Part shown: one piece after another, positions 1-6,837 of the stretch
Layout: each line of letters opens with the position of its first letter
How positions within the stretch are numbered: position 1 is the stretch's first letter
Source of the DNA: Pontiellaceae bacterium B1224
GTDB taxonomy: Bacteria; Verrucomicrobiota; Kiritimatiellia; Kiritimatiellales; Pontiellaceae
NCBI GenBank assembly: GCA_029432815.1
Contig: JAROBA010000012.1
Location: 61,270 to 125,269 of the forward strand
Direction of reading: 5' to 3'
DNA: 64,000 nucleotides
Program-made: the position numbers and the translations under genes
The notes under the pieces: model-generated
What the model was told of the DNA's origin: nothing
The model's input: only the letters and a program-made list of their open reading frames with translations
Databases searched by the model: none

Positions 1-174
1 AGCTCCCTCTTCAATCAAAGCCAGAATCGAATCATCATCCGCACCCGCAGCCCTGTAACATTCCACGATTCGCCCCGCGCCGTTTTGTGTTCGCAGTTCA
101 TCCAAACCAACAACCACACCCGAAAACTCTTCAAACCCGATTTCCTGTCGCACACGATCCAGCTTTACTTTCAT
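1..174 (-). CDS. Partial hypothetical protein, cut by window edge
   Basis: An open frame of 58 codons begins at ATG 174-172 (MKVKLDRVRQEIGFEEF...) and runs off the left edge without a stop. A GGAG-like ribosome site lies just upstream. It follows the excisionase-like gene by 31 bases in the same direction, so it probably belongs to the same element operon. No family is recognised from the visible N-terminus. Confidence 0.55.
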   Translation of the reverse strand, partial: MKVKLDRVRQEIGFEEFSGVVVGLDELRTQNGAGRIVECYRAAGADDDSILALIEEGA

Positions 175-205
175 CCGTTCTCCTTCCGCCCTGTTGGGGT
201 GTTGA

Positions 206-481
206 TTAAAATTCATCTTCCGGCACCGGAATTCGTACGATTCGCCCGCGCTTGATCGCCTTAACCTCGCCCATCTCAATCCAACGCTGCACTGTCCGAA
301 CCGTACATTTCCAGCGGGCGGCATATTCTTTTTGGGAGAGTAGTCGAACGGGCTGCCCGGTCGGGCTGGGTGCATGGGTTTTCCCATCAAGCACACCCAG
401 GGCAACCGGGATACAGTCAGGAGAAACCGACGGATCGGCGGCGAGTAGTGTAGAAACAGCGGATTTAGTCGCGGCATTCAT
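206..481 (-). CDS. Excisionase-like helix-turn-helix protein
   Basis: The 91-residue product ends in a MerR/excisionase-type DNA-binding fold: 'LSQKEYAARWKCTVRTVQRW' at about residues 48-67 followed by 'GEVKAIKRGRIVRIP'. This is the HTH_17 layout used by recombination directionality factors and small element regulators. The start at 481 is chosen because its ATG overlaps the upstream stop (ATGA), which suggests translational coupling to the XRE gene; an in-frame ATG lies at 496. The location in an integrase-bearing element fits an excision or regulation role, which is inference. Confidence 0.7.
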   Translation of the reverse strand: MNAATKSAVSTLLAADPSVSPDCIPVALGVLDGKTHAPSPTGQPVRLLSQKEYAARWKCTVRTVQRWIEMGEVKAIKRGRIVRIPVPEDEF

Positions 482-666
482 AGTCCCACCTCCCACGTTT
501 TAATTTCCAGCTCTTGGGCAATGCGTTCTTTCAAATCCTGTTCAGGGGTTGCCCGTCCGGTTTCGATTCGGGATATGGCCGCTTCCGAACAGCCGACCCG
601 TTCCGCCAGTCCATGCTGGGAAAGCCCTTTGAGCATCCTTGCCGATTTCATGATTCTTGATTTCAT
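478..666 (-). CDS. XRE-family transcriptional regulator
   Basis: This is a 62-residue protein consisting almost entirely of a Cro/CI-type helix-turn-helix. 'KGLSQHGLAERVGCSEAAIS' covers the two DNA-contacting helices and 'RIETGRATP' the following turn. Proteins of this size usually repress mobile-element or toxin-antitoxin promoters. It is the first gene of a short minus-strand run (XRE, excisionase-like, partial gene) and ends with an ATGA overlap. A terminator-like hairpin at 704-748 separates it from the integrase operon, so it probably has its own promoter. Confidence 0.75.
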   Translation of the reverse strand: MKSRIMKSARMLKGLSQHGLAERVGCSEAAISRIETGRATPEQDLKERIAQELEIKTWEVGL

Positions 667-703
667 CGCTGCACCTGCCGTTTTTTCTCTTCGTCAATCG
701 CGG

Positions 704-748
704 GCAAAAAATAAACCCATCAAAACGCATTCCGCGCTCTGATGGGTT
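704..748 (-). terminator. Rho-independent terminator of the integrase operon
   Basis: Nine-base arms, AACCCATCA and TGATGGGTT (714-722 and 740-748), enclose a 17-base loop. On the minus strand they are followed by TATTTTTT. The hairpin lies about 70 bases past the stop at 821. A second, shorter inverted repeat, TCTTGT-N6-ACAAGA, sits at 764-781 and has no clear role. Confidence 0.6.
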
Positions 749-820
749 ATTCATTTATAGGATTCTTGTCGCTCTACAAGAGGCTCAATCCTGATTCAGC
801 CGCATCCGTTGTGATCCCTC

Positions 821-2248
821 TCAATTCTGGATAAAATCGTTCTTGTTGTAGTAATAATCCGATCCCTCCGGTTCACCATCTTTGAGGTAACCAAGTGATT
901 TCCCTTCCCTCCGAAGATATGAATCAAAGTTAAGTCCACCGTCAGCAAAAACATATTTACCGTCTTGCTCGATCAATTCGCCCACGCTCAACAGATAACT
1001 CACAATGTCTTTCTTTCGCCCCATGTGTAGTCCATGTGGTTGCCTTGATATTGAGCCGTCCGCATTAGTTCGGCGATAAATCATATCGTCGGATTCTAGT
1101 CCTAGCTCTCGCGCTGTATTTTCTCGCACAACCTCTGCCCGCTTTTCGATAATCAAGCGCTCCTGCTCATCGGGTTTAACCAGCTCGAACAATTCAGCAT
1201 CGCGCCCGCAATGGCTACCGCTTTCAACTGTTTCGACCAGCCACTTCTTACCATCCGCAAATTCGGCAATGAAGCGCACCCGCTCAAGAATGTTTTGCCG
1301 GGCGGCATCGTTGAACATTTCGCCCTTCACAAACGGAACGGATTCAATCATCCGCTCGGCAATGTCCGCCCCGGTCAATCTCTCTACTTCCGCCACTACG
1401 CGCCAAAGGGCGGTTTCTCCTATGCCCGGATTTAAACGGTTGCCGCTGCAAACATCATCCCGGATAAAGTCGTAAAGTTCCTTTAGCCATTTATCGCCCC
1501 GCTTCTTTACGCCATACCCGGCCAGCATGTTCCGCAATTCTTTCAGCTGCTCCGCTTCGATTACTGCCGTCCGATCTATCTTGGCCTTCTCGATCTGGGG
1601 GCGATGCTTTGCTTCGATTTTCTCCCGCTCGTTTTCAATGAGCGTGCGCTCCCGCTCGTAGTCTTTCGTTTGCGTCGGCTTCTCAAATGTTTTTTCAAAC
1701 TTCAGCCGAATAGCTTTTCGCCTTTCTCCGAAATCGGCTTCGCTCGTTTCACGAGCATCCCAAGCAAGCCCGGCCTCTTTCCATTGCTTGCGCAATTCCC
1801 CCTGCCATTCTCCCAGAGCGTTCCTAAACTCGGCAATTGCGGAAAAGTCCTGCTTGTCATACCAAGCCGCAAATTCCTGCAAGGCGGGCTTCCATTCTTC
1901 ATGCTCGCGTTCGAGCAGGTCGGAAAATTCTTCGAGGCTGTTCCATTCCCATGCATCGGCGGGCGCAATCTTGAACCCGCGTTCCGTATACACATTTGCA
2001 GACGCAACGCGTCGAACTGTCCACCCAAAATTATTCCCTTCAAGGACGGGATATATTCGCCGGGGAACCAAGTGCATTTCCGGGGCGGGATGTTCCGGCG
2101 ATTGATGCGGCATAACCACCAGCGTTTGCCCCCGATCCATCACCAACCGCCAGACTGTGCCAGCCACCGTGCCCGGCTGCGTCCAATGCGTCAGCACTGC
2201 ACCGAAGTGAAAACCATCCCATTCAACAATTGGAAATATTCGATCCAT
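821..2248 (-). CDS. Hypothetical element protein (475 aa)
   Basis: I do not recognise a family. The protein is soluble, with no signal peptide or membrane segment. The middle (about residues 95-235) is highly charged and probably coiled-coil, with many Glu/Lys/Arg. The C-terminal third looks globular and contains 'MGRKKDIVSYLLSVGELIEQDGKYVF', which could be a winged-helix-like end. It is the last and largest gene of the operon that begins with the integrase. Its ATG overlaps the small frame before it (TGATATG context), suggesting coupled translation. A replication or regulatory role in the element would be a guess. Confidence 0.7.
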   Translation of the reverse strand: MDRIFPIVEWDGFHFGAVLTHWTQPGTVAGTVWRLVMDRGQTLVVMPHQSPEHPAPEMHLVPRRIYPVLEGNNFGWTVRRVASANVYTERGFKIAPADAWEWNSLEEFSDLLEREHEEWKPALQEFAAWYDKQDFSAIAEFRNALGEWQGELRKQWKEAGLAWDARETSEADFGERRKAIRLKFEKTFEKPTQTKDYERERTLIENEREKIEAKHRPQIEKAKIDRTAVIEAEQLKELRNMLAGYGVKKRGDKWLKELYDFIRDDVCSGNRLNPGIGETALWRVVAEVERLTGADIAERMIESVPFVKGEMFNDAARQNILERVRFIAEFADGKKWLVETVESGSHCGRDAELFELVKPDEQERLIIEKRAEVVRENTARELGLESDDMIYRRTNADGSISRQPHGLHMGRKKDIVSYLLSVGELIEQDGKYVFADGGLNFDSYLRREGKSLGYLKDGEPEGSDYYYNKNDFIQN

Positions 2249-2314
2249 ATCAATTCCCCCGCATTTTAACTTCCAGAAATCCGAAATCCTCGCCCATCTG
2301 TTGCCGCTCCAAAC

Positions 2315-2428
2315 TCATAAGCCGCACCGCAACCCGCTTTTGTTGCGGTGGGCTGCCGTTGCCCGGTCTCGATGGTTCACCATCTTGAGCATGTGAACCA
2401 AAGCCCTCTTTTCGATAGAAAACTTCAT
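2315..2428 (-). CDS. Small overlapping reading frame(s) between element genes
   Basis: A 37-codon frame starts 4 bases after the preceding stop and begins MKFSIEKRALVHMLKMV. This faintly recalls the N-terminus of a DNA sliding clamp, but it stops too early to be one. Its TGA overlaps the ATG of a 22-codon frame (2318 to 2250) that runs up to the 475-residue gene. An alternative 65-codon frame, 2447 to 2250, covers the same stretch. Chained overlaps favour translation of something here, but it may equally be the remains of a longer gene. Which frame is real cannot be told by eye. Confidence 0.3.
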   Translation of the reverse strand: MKFSIEKRALVHMLKMVNHRDRATAAHRNKSGLRCGL

Positions 2429-2431
2429 TGC

Positions 2432-2659
2432 TTAGCCCGCCGGGCATTCCTTAATCCACGGGCGTACTCTTTCGCGAAGTACGTCGCCGACCTGTCTGCC
2501 GCACTCCTTGGCTTCTTGCAAGATCGAATCATTTGCCTTCGCAAGTAACCAATCCGCAAAGACATTCAATTCCATGCCTTCTGCTCGTGCCCTGCGTAGC
2601 AACTTGTCCAGCAGATCCGCCCCTACTTCGATTTCAACTTTCACCATTTCATTACTCAT
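2432..2659 (-). CDS. Small hypothetical protein (75 aa)
   Basis: This 75-residue protein begins MSNEMVKVEIEVGADLLDKL and continues with an amphipathic helical stretch. A leading beta-strand followed by helices (VKVEIEVGADLLDKLLRRARAEGM) resembles a ribbon-helix-helix or antitoxin fold, without a clear family match. Its ATG overlaps the integrase stop (TAATG), so the two are translationally coupled. A role as an element regulator is inference only. Confidence 0.55.
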   Translation of the reverse strand: MSNEMVKVEIEVGADLLDKLLRRARAEGMELNVFADWLLAKANDSILQEAKECGRQVGDVLRERVRPWIKECPAG

Positions 2660-4122
2660 TATTCCTGTCCTTTCTGTTTTGGTTTTCTTTCAAGCAGTGC
2701 CTTTTTGACCTGCTTCCAATTCTTGGAATTCAACTCCTCGGCCAGCTCTACCGCCCACGGTGGAAGTGGATCGGGCAAAACCTCAAAGTCGGCATCCACA
2801 ATGTTTGACGGCATGGCAAGTGCTGCCTGTTTCGCCGCCTCTTCCCCGATGTGGGTATAATGTCGAGTCATGGCCGGGTTTCCGTGGCCGACGATAGCCT
2901 GCACAACGGCTTGAGGGGTTCCGCTTTCGGCCTGCAATGAAACAAAGGTATGTCGTAGGCTATGGAACCCGACCTCTACCACCGCCCGTTTTCCGGTTTT
3001 CTCTTCGACATATTCGCCCGGTTTTTCTGGATCGGGTTTTAGCTGTGTGCCTGTGCCTTCCTTGTGTGTATTAATTCCCAGTTTTCGGAAGTGCGCTTGA
3101 ATCTGTTCGGTTATCATGGATTGCCGGATACGCTTCCCATCCGTATTTTCATAGGTGTAGAGATCGGCAAACATCGGGACAACGTACCCCTTGCGCCTGC
3201 TCTTGGGTGTTTGAGAAAGAATACCATGCAGCGGGGCAGGTATGCCGATGGTAACGGGTTTCCCATCATTCCCCTTGGTCTTGCTTGGCACTCGTTTGAT
3301 GACCCCGCGCAACAAATCAACCTCGCCCCATTTCAGCGTTGAGCAATCGCCCAGCCGCAACCCGGTAAAGGTTCCGATAAAGAGCAGGGTTTTTAATTCG
3401 CCCGAAGCCGTATCAAGAATTGTATGCAGTTCTTCAAGGCTCAGTTCCCGGCGCACTTCTGTTTTTAACTTCTTGCGCTTAATCTTTCCAAACGGGTTGC
3501 CATCCATTCGGGCAGCGTCTTCCAACACCCGGAAGAAGAGCCGCAGAAATCCCGTGTGCTTGTTGAAGGTGTTCGGACTGGCCTTGCTTTGGCTTAAGTG
3601 GTTCGCATACTCACGCGCCATTTGCGGCGTTATATCCCGCAAGAATTCCGGCGGCGGTTTTTTTTTACAAAGCCAGCCTGCAAACTGATTCCAATACCCG
3701 CCATATCTCCGCAGGGTATCGGCTCCACTGTCTGGCCGCTCGTTGCTCCCTTCATATTCCGCCCAGGCAGCAGCAATCGAAAGGGGAGGGTTTGCCTTAT
3801 CAATGGCAGCCGCTTCCTGTTCTTCCGCAAATTCCAAACGGGACTTTACAAAGCGCAACTGCTCCGCCTTGTCCTTCGCGTTGATCGGTTCAAGGATTCG
3901 CGCCCGTTCGGCCTCGGCCTTCTTAATCGTGGTGATCGGCTTGCCGACTTCATCCAGCAACCGGACACGGACCCGCTTACCATTCACTTGATATTGAAGC
4001 CAGAAATCTCCTTTGGCCTTCGACGTTGCCGAAAATTCCTTGCCGCTACCGTCGCGCTTATATAGCCGTCCGGTTCCCCGCTTGCTTCGCTTGCTCTCTG
4101 TGTTGTCGCCTGCTTTCGTCAT
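2659..4122 (-). CDS. int: Tyrosine-type integrase
   Basis: This 487-residue site-specific recombinase should integrate and excise the element. The N-terminal part is an arm-binding region, followed by a SAM-like core-binding domain (about 115-205). The catalytic domain shows R256 (TGLRLGD), H387 and R390 (HSLRHT), H413 (GHGNP) and nucleophile Y422 (HYTHIG). The gene lies about 100 bases from the tRNA-Leu 3' fragment and reads away from it, the usual integrase/att arrangement. It leads an operon of element genes. A perfect TTCCAA-N3-TTGGAA palindrome falls near its 3' end at 2714. Confidence 0.93.
   Translation of the reverse strand: MTKAGDNTESKRSKRGTGRLYKRDGSGKEFSATSKAKGDFWLQYQVNGKRVRVRLLDEVGKPITTIKKAEAERARILEPINAKDKAEQLRFVKSRLEFAEEQEAAAIDKANPPLSIAAAWAEYEGSNERPDSGADTLRRYGGYWNQFAGWLCKKKPPPEFLRDITPQMAREYANHLSQSKASPNTFNKHTGFLRLFFRVLEDAARMDGNPFGKIKRKKLKTEVRRELSLEELHTILDTASGELKTLLFIGTFTGLRLGDCSTLKWGEVDLLRGVIKRVPSKTKGNDGKPVTIGIPAPLHGILSQTPKSRRKGYVVPMFADLYTYENTDGKRIRQSMITEQIQAHFRKLGINTHKEGTGTQLKPDPEKPGEYVEEKTGKRAVVEVGFHSLRHTFVSLQAESGTPQAVVQAIVGHGNPAMTRHYTHIGEEAAKQAALAMPSNIVDADFEVLPDPLPPWAVELAEELNSKNWKQVKKALLERKPKQKGQE
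2714..2728. repeat. TTCCAA-N3-TTGGAA palindrome (perfect)
   Basis: Inside int, read there as codons for Ser-Lys-Asn-Trp (frame TCC AAN NNT TGG). It shows that the mobile element also carries the site. Confidence 0.9.
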
Positions 4123-4218
4123 GTGGCGTTATATGCCACTAAATAGACTTGGTATCAAACTAAATAAGCCACGACCAGCCACGAAAGATAAAAAAACCCA
4201 GTAAAAAACGCATAAAAA

Positions 4219-4279
4219 AGGGACTTAAACTCCCTCGGCCATTGCGGCCATGGCGGTTCAAGTCCGCCTCCGGGCACCA
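4219..4279 (+). other. tRNA-Leu(UAA) 3' fragment: probable attR site
   Basis: The sequence reads as the 3' part of a tRNA-Leu: anticodon stem-loop AGGGA-CTTAAAC-TCCCT (anticodon TAA), a long variable arm, a T-arm GGCGG-TTCAAGT-CCGCC, then TCCGGGC-A-CCA. No matching acceptor/D-arm half precedes it; the upstream sequence is A-rich and lies inside the integrase leader. Integration into the 3' half of a tRNA leaves exactly this remnant at the distal end. Confidence 0.85.
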
Positions 4280-4454
4280 CCTTTTTTATGATATTGGATG
4301 AAGCCATCCAGACCTTGGAATGCCGTCCAGCCGTTCTGCAGTCAGAAGTTTTTTTGAGGGAGAGCCAAGAATAATCCATTTCCTCACCGGTGGACGTGGC
4401 GTATTTGAATCTGCGTTACTAAATACCTTTTGTAGCAGATTTTGGGTATGGACA

Positions 4455-4483
4455 TAAAAAAAGTCCCCATTTCTGAGGACTTT
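4455..4483 (-). terminator. Rho-independent terminator of tRNA-Ala
   Basis: Arms GAAAGTCC and GGACTTT, read on the minus strand, are followed by a run of seven T. The hairpin begins about 10 bases after the CCA end of the tRNA. Confidence 0.75.
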
Positions 4484-4491
4484 CTTAAATA

Positions 4492-4567
4492 TGGTGGAGG
4501 ATAACGGGATCGAACCGATGACCTGTTGCATGCCATGCAACCGCTCTCCCAGCTGAGCTAATCCCCC
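4492..4567 (-). tRNA. tRNA-Ala (anticodon GGC)
   Basis: A full cloverleaf can be drawn on the minus strand, 76 nt including encoded CCA. The acceptor is GGGGGAT with ATCCTCC, the D-stem GCTC/GAGC, and the anticodon stem GTTGC/GCAAC with loop ATGGCAT, giving anticodon GGC. The T-arm has GGTTCGATCC. A strong promoter lies 14 bases upstream and a terminator follows, so it is a monocistronic gene. Confidence 0.95.
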
Positions 4568-4580
4568 GGAAAAGACGAGC

Positions 4581-4609
4581 TTTATACGTTGAGGTTCATG
4601 ATGAGTCAA
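4581..4609 (-). promoter_or_regulatory. Sigma-70-type promoter of tRNA-Ala
   Basis: On the minus strand, TTGACT (-35) and TATAAA (-10) are separated by 17 bases. The -10 box lies 14 bases before the tRNA 5' end. Confidence 0.75.
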
Positions 4610-4618
4610 TCCGGTTTC

Positions 4619-5038
4619 TTAATTAAATGAGTTCGGGAGCAGTTGCTGGGTGAGTTGGTAGGTGTGGCCTTTGTAGGAAACCTCGACTTGGTTGGCCAGG
4701 ATCTTTTCAATTTTCAGGCCATCAAGGGTTTCGCCTTCGCGTAACGGTGCGTTGTTGATCATGACGATACGACTCTCTGTCCCTTTGGCGAACCCATCCA
4801 CGCGGAACAACGCAATCAGTTCCTTTTGGTTCATTTTTGGAGGCAGAACAACTTTCGGCTCCGGCTCCGGCGGGGGGGCTGCAGGAGTTTCTTCCGCAGC
4901 AACAGCGGCCGGTGTTTCTGCGGCGGGTACCGTTGCCGCTTCAGATGATTCTGCGGAGGTCATTTTGGAACTGATGAGTTTATAGCCGCCGTACGTTAGA
5001 CAGAGTGCGAGGAGGAGAAGAAGGATTTTATCTTGCAT
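4619..5038 (-). CDS. Membrane-anchored GspB-like protein
   Basis: This 139-residue protein has one N-terminal membrane helix (ILLLLLALCLTYGGYKLI), then an Ala/Pro/Glu-rich linker (about 28-65) and a small C-terminal domain with 'VDGFAKG', 'INNAPLREGETLDGLKIEKI' and 'VEVSYKGHTYQL'. That layout resembles type II secretion proteins of the GspB/PulB type, where a periplasmic domain follows a short membrane anchor. The next gene in the same direction (5068-5832) carries a recognisable copy of the same C-terminal domain. No secretion genes are visible here, so the function is unproven. Confidence 0.6.
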   Translation of the reverse strand: MQDKILLLLLALCLTYGGYKLISSKMTSAESSEAATVPAAETPAAVAAEETPAAPPPEPEPKVVLPPKMNQKELIALFRVDGFAKGTESRIVMINNAPLREGETLDGLKIEKILANQVEVSYKGHTYQLTQQLLPNSFN

Positions 5039-5067
5039 AACAGTTTCTCGTTTTACAGCGTTGAAAA

Positions 5068-5832
5068 TCAGGGCCTGAGTTGATAGCGATTGTTTTCATA
5101 GGAGACTTCAACGTAGCTGTCGGTGATCACCTCCACGATAACCCCTTTATCGAGCTCGTTACCTGCCACGACCAGTTTTCCGTTCACAAAGGCCATATTC
5201 TGATTTTTGGCTTTACCGAAACCATCGACTATATACTTTTTCGCGAGCCGGTCCGGGGTGGGCAGCGCCTGGCCGGTGGCCTCAGAGAGTCCAACCGGAT
5301 CGACTTCGCGGGTTTTGAGTCGCTTTTCGAGGAGTGTATCGAGTTCGTTGAGGACATGCTGCGGGCCGAGATATTTCTTTCCTTTAAAGCTGTCGGCCAG
5401 AATGTTGCCTTTCTTATCCAGCAGAATGAGCTGGGGAATGCCGCCACCGCCGTATTGCAGTTTGAGCATATTGCGGGCTTCGGAATGATAGAGCACAGCC
5501 GGCCAGGGCATGCGCGCTTCCTTCATGTAGTTTTTCATCTCAGCTTCACTTTTATCGCTGCTGACGAACAGAACCTGAAACAGGTGTCCTCCCTGATTCT
5601 CATTATAGTATTTGACCAGCTTAGGAGTGAAACTCCGGCAGGGACCGCACCAATGGGCGGATAAATAGAGCAGCAGATAGTCGGTGTTGAGCACATAACC
5701 CGAATCCACCATCTCGCCCTGATGGTCCATCACGGTGTCGGTCAGGGTGGTATCGAGGGACGATGCCACCTTTACACTGCATCCACTCAGGAGAATTGCG
5801 GTGCAACTCACTATTGTAATTCTAAATTTCAT
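5068..5832 (-). CDS. Thioredoxin-like lipoprotein with GspB-like tail
   Basis: This is a 254-residue exported protein. A lipobox (LLSGC, lipidated Cys18) follows the signal sequence. The thioredoxin fold spans about 30-165 and has active site WCGPC (C62, C65), followed by the tryparedoxin/nucleoredoxin-like 'SSDKSEAEMKNYM' and the cis-Pro region 'GGIPQLILLD'. About residues 190-254 repeat the domain of the neighbouring GspB-like protein (VDGFGKA...INDSYVEVSY-type pattern, ending YQLRP). It likely acts as a periplasmic thiol oxidoreductase anchored to a membrane. The pairing of the two domains is unusual. Confidence 0.75.
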   Translation of the reverse strand: MKFRITIVSCTAILLSGCSVKVASSLDTTLTDTVMDHQGEMVDSGYVLNTDYLLLYLSAHWCGPCRSFTPKLVKYYNENQGGHLFQVLFVSSDKSEAEMKNYMKEARMPWPAVLYHSEARNMLKLQYGGGGIPQLILLDKKGNILADSFKGKKYLGPQHVLNELDTLLEKRLKTREVDPVGLSEATGQALPTPDRLAKKYIVDGFGKAKNQNMAFVNGKLVVAGNELDKGVIVEVITDSYVEVSYENNRYQLRP

Positions 5833-5985
5833 AGGTATGGTCCTTCTTCTGGTTCACTCTTAATTGAAGCAAACTGTGTACCATATCCACAGTTTTCCAC
5901 TTCCGGCGGGAGGGGCTTTTACACGGCGAAAAAAAACCGGAGTGAAAAGGGGCTTAAATTCCCTTTTTTTAAGGTTTGTTTGGGG

Positions 5986-6014
5986 TTGACACTTGCGGGG
6001 CGATTCCGTAGTTT
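5986..6014 (+). promoter_or_regulatory. Promoter of the rplU-rpmA operon
   Basis: TTGACA (5986-5991) and TAGTTT (6009-6014) are 17 bases apart, about 55 bases upstream of rplU. The -35 box is perfect and the -10 box weak. Confidence 0.5.
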
Positions 6015-6068
6015 CCGCCCCTTGATTTTTTAGCAAGAAAGCCCCCGTTGGGGTATTTGAGGTAATTT

Positions 6069-6383
6069 ATGGAAGCATATGCAGTAATTGAAACCGGCGG
6101 AAAACAGTACCGCGTACAGCAGGGCGATGTTTTTGACGTTGAACTGCTTGCAACAGATGAAGGCGCAAGCATTGAGTTCGATGCCTTGGCCGTATCTAAC
6201 GGATCTGAACTCACGATCGGTACCCCGGTTGTGGACGGTGCCAAAGTGAAGGTTTCCGTTGTTGAAAACCTGCGCGGTAAAAAGATTTATTCTTTTAAGA
6301 AGAAACGCCGTAAAGGATATCGTCGTAAAATTGGTCATCGCCAGGAGCTGACCAAAATTAAAGTGGAAGCAATCAGCGCATAA
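6069..6383 (+). CDS. rplU: 50S ribosomal protein L21
   Basis: The 104-residue product is full length for L21 and collinear with it: 'MEAYAVIETGGKQYRVQQGD' at the N-terminus, 'VVDGAKVKVSVVENLRGKKI' in the middle, and the basic 'KKKRRKGYRRKIGHRQ' that contacts 23S rRNA. It is first in the conserved order rplU-rpmA-obg and is preceded by a promoter. An AGG-type ribosome site lies just before the start (TTGAGGTAATTTATG). Confidence 0.97.
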   Translation: MEAYAVIETGGKQYRVQQGDVFDVELLATDEGASIEFDALAVSNGSELTIGTPVVDGAKVKVSVVENLRGKKIYSFKKKRRKGYRRKIGHRQELTKIKVEAISA

Positions 6384-6401
6384 TTTTGCGGGAGGTTCGT
6401 C

Positions 6402-6656
6402 ATGGCTCATAAAAAAGGACAAGGTTCATCCAGCAACGGTCGCGATTCTAATGCACAACGTCGCGGCATTAAGCGTTTTGGTGGACAGAAAGTAACATCA
6501 GGTACAATTCTCGTGCGTCAGCTCGGAACCAAGTTTCACCCCGGTGATAACGTAGGTTGCGGCAAAGACTACACGCTTTTCGCACTGAAAGACGGTGTTG
6601 TTGAATTCAACAAACGCCAGCGTAAGGTTCATATTCGCGAAGAAGTGTCTGCTTAA
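6402..6656 (+). CDS. rpmA: 50S ribosomal protein L27
   Basis: This 84-residue protein is full length. It begins [20 protein letters not shown], the conserved N-terminal tail that reaches toward the peptidyl transferase centre, with no cleavable N-terminal extension of the Firmicutes type. It sits 18 bases after rplU with a GGGAGG ribosome site. It is followed by a strong terminator, so obg is probably transcribed separately or by readthrough. Confidence 0.97.
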   Translation: MAHKKGQGSSSNGRDSNAQRRGIKRFGGQKVTSGTILVRQLGTKFHPGDNVGCGKDYTLFALKDGVVEFNKRQRKVHIREEVSA

Positions 6657-6676
6657 ACTTGTTAAGACAGCTGTTA

Positions 6677-6704
6677 AAGGCGGGTTCAAGCCCGCCTTTT
6701 TTTT
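6677..6704 (+). terminator. Rho-independent terminator after rpmA
   Basis: GGCGGG-TTCAA-GCCCGCC is followed by eight T, 20 bases after the rpmA stop. Confidence 0.9.
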
Positions 6705-6721
6705 GCTGAACACAGTTCAGT

Positions 6722-6831
6722 AGTTTTAAGTTGAAGATGTTAAGTTTTAGGTCCATTTCAAGGAACGCACATATTCTATTCTAAAATCCGGCACTTAATG
6801 CTTAACACTTAATCACTTAAAACTTAAAACT
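6722..6831. repeat. AT-rich inverted repeat in the obg leader
   Basis: AGTTTTAAGTT at 6722-6732 is the exact reverse complement of AACTTAAAACT at 6821-6831. Between them lie further TTAAG/CTTAA words, including CACTTAATG, CTTAACACTTAAT and CACTTAAAA in close succession. The structure fills the whole gap between the rpmA terminator and the obg start. It could be a leader hairpin or a small non-coding palindromic element. Confidence 0.5.
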
Positions 6832-6837
6832 ATCCTC

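Larger units (their letters stand above)
1..4279. mobile_element. Right end of an integrative element at tRNA-Leu
   Basis: The segment holds a tyrosine integrase next to a 3' tRNA-Leu fragment, plus small DNA-binding proteins and unknown genes all on the minus strand, which is typical of an integrative element. The tRNA fragment (4219-4279) has no 5' half beside it, as expected of the far attachment site. The element extends left past the window, so its size and cargo cannot be judged. An intact plus-strand tRNA-Leu(UAA) is predicted at its left end. Confidence 0.75.

Noticed and set aside
2315..2428. DNA sliding clamp (DnaN) gene
   Set aside because: Only about 17 residues resemble a clamp N-terminus and the frame stops after 37 codons; too weak to name.
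4155..4609. Two minus-strand reading frames over the tRNA region
   Set aside because: They translate the tRNA-Leu fragment and tRNA-Ala ('GGGLEPPWPQWPREFKS', 'GGLAQLGERLHGMQQ'), well-known false proteins from antisense or sense tRNA sequence.
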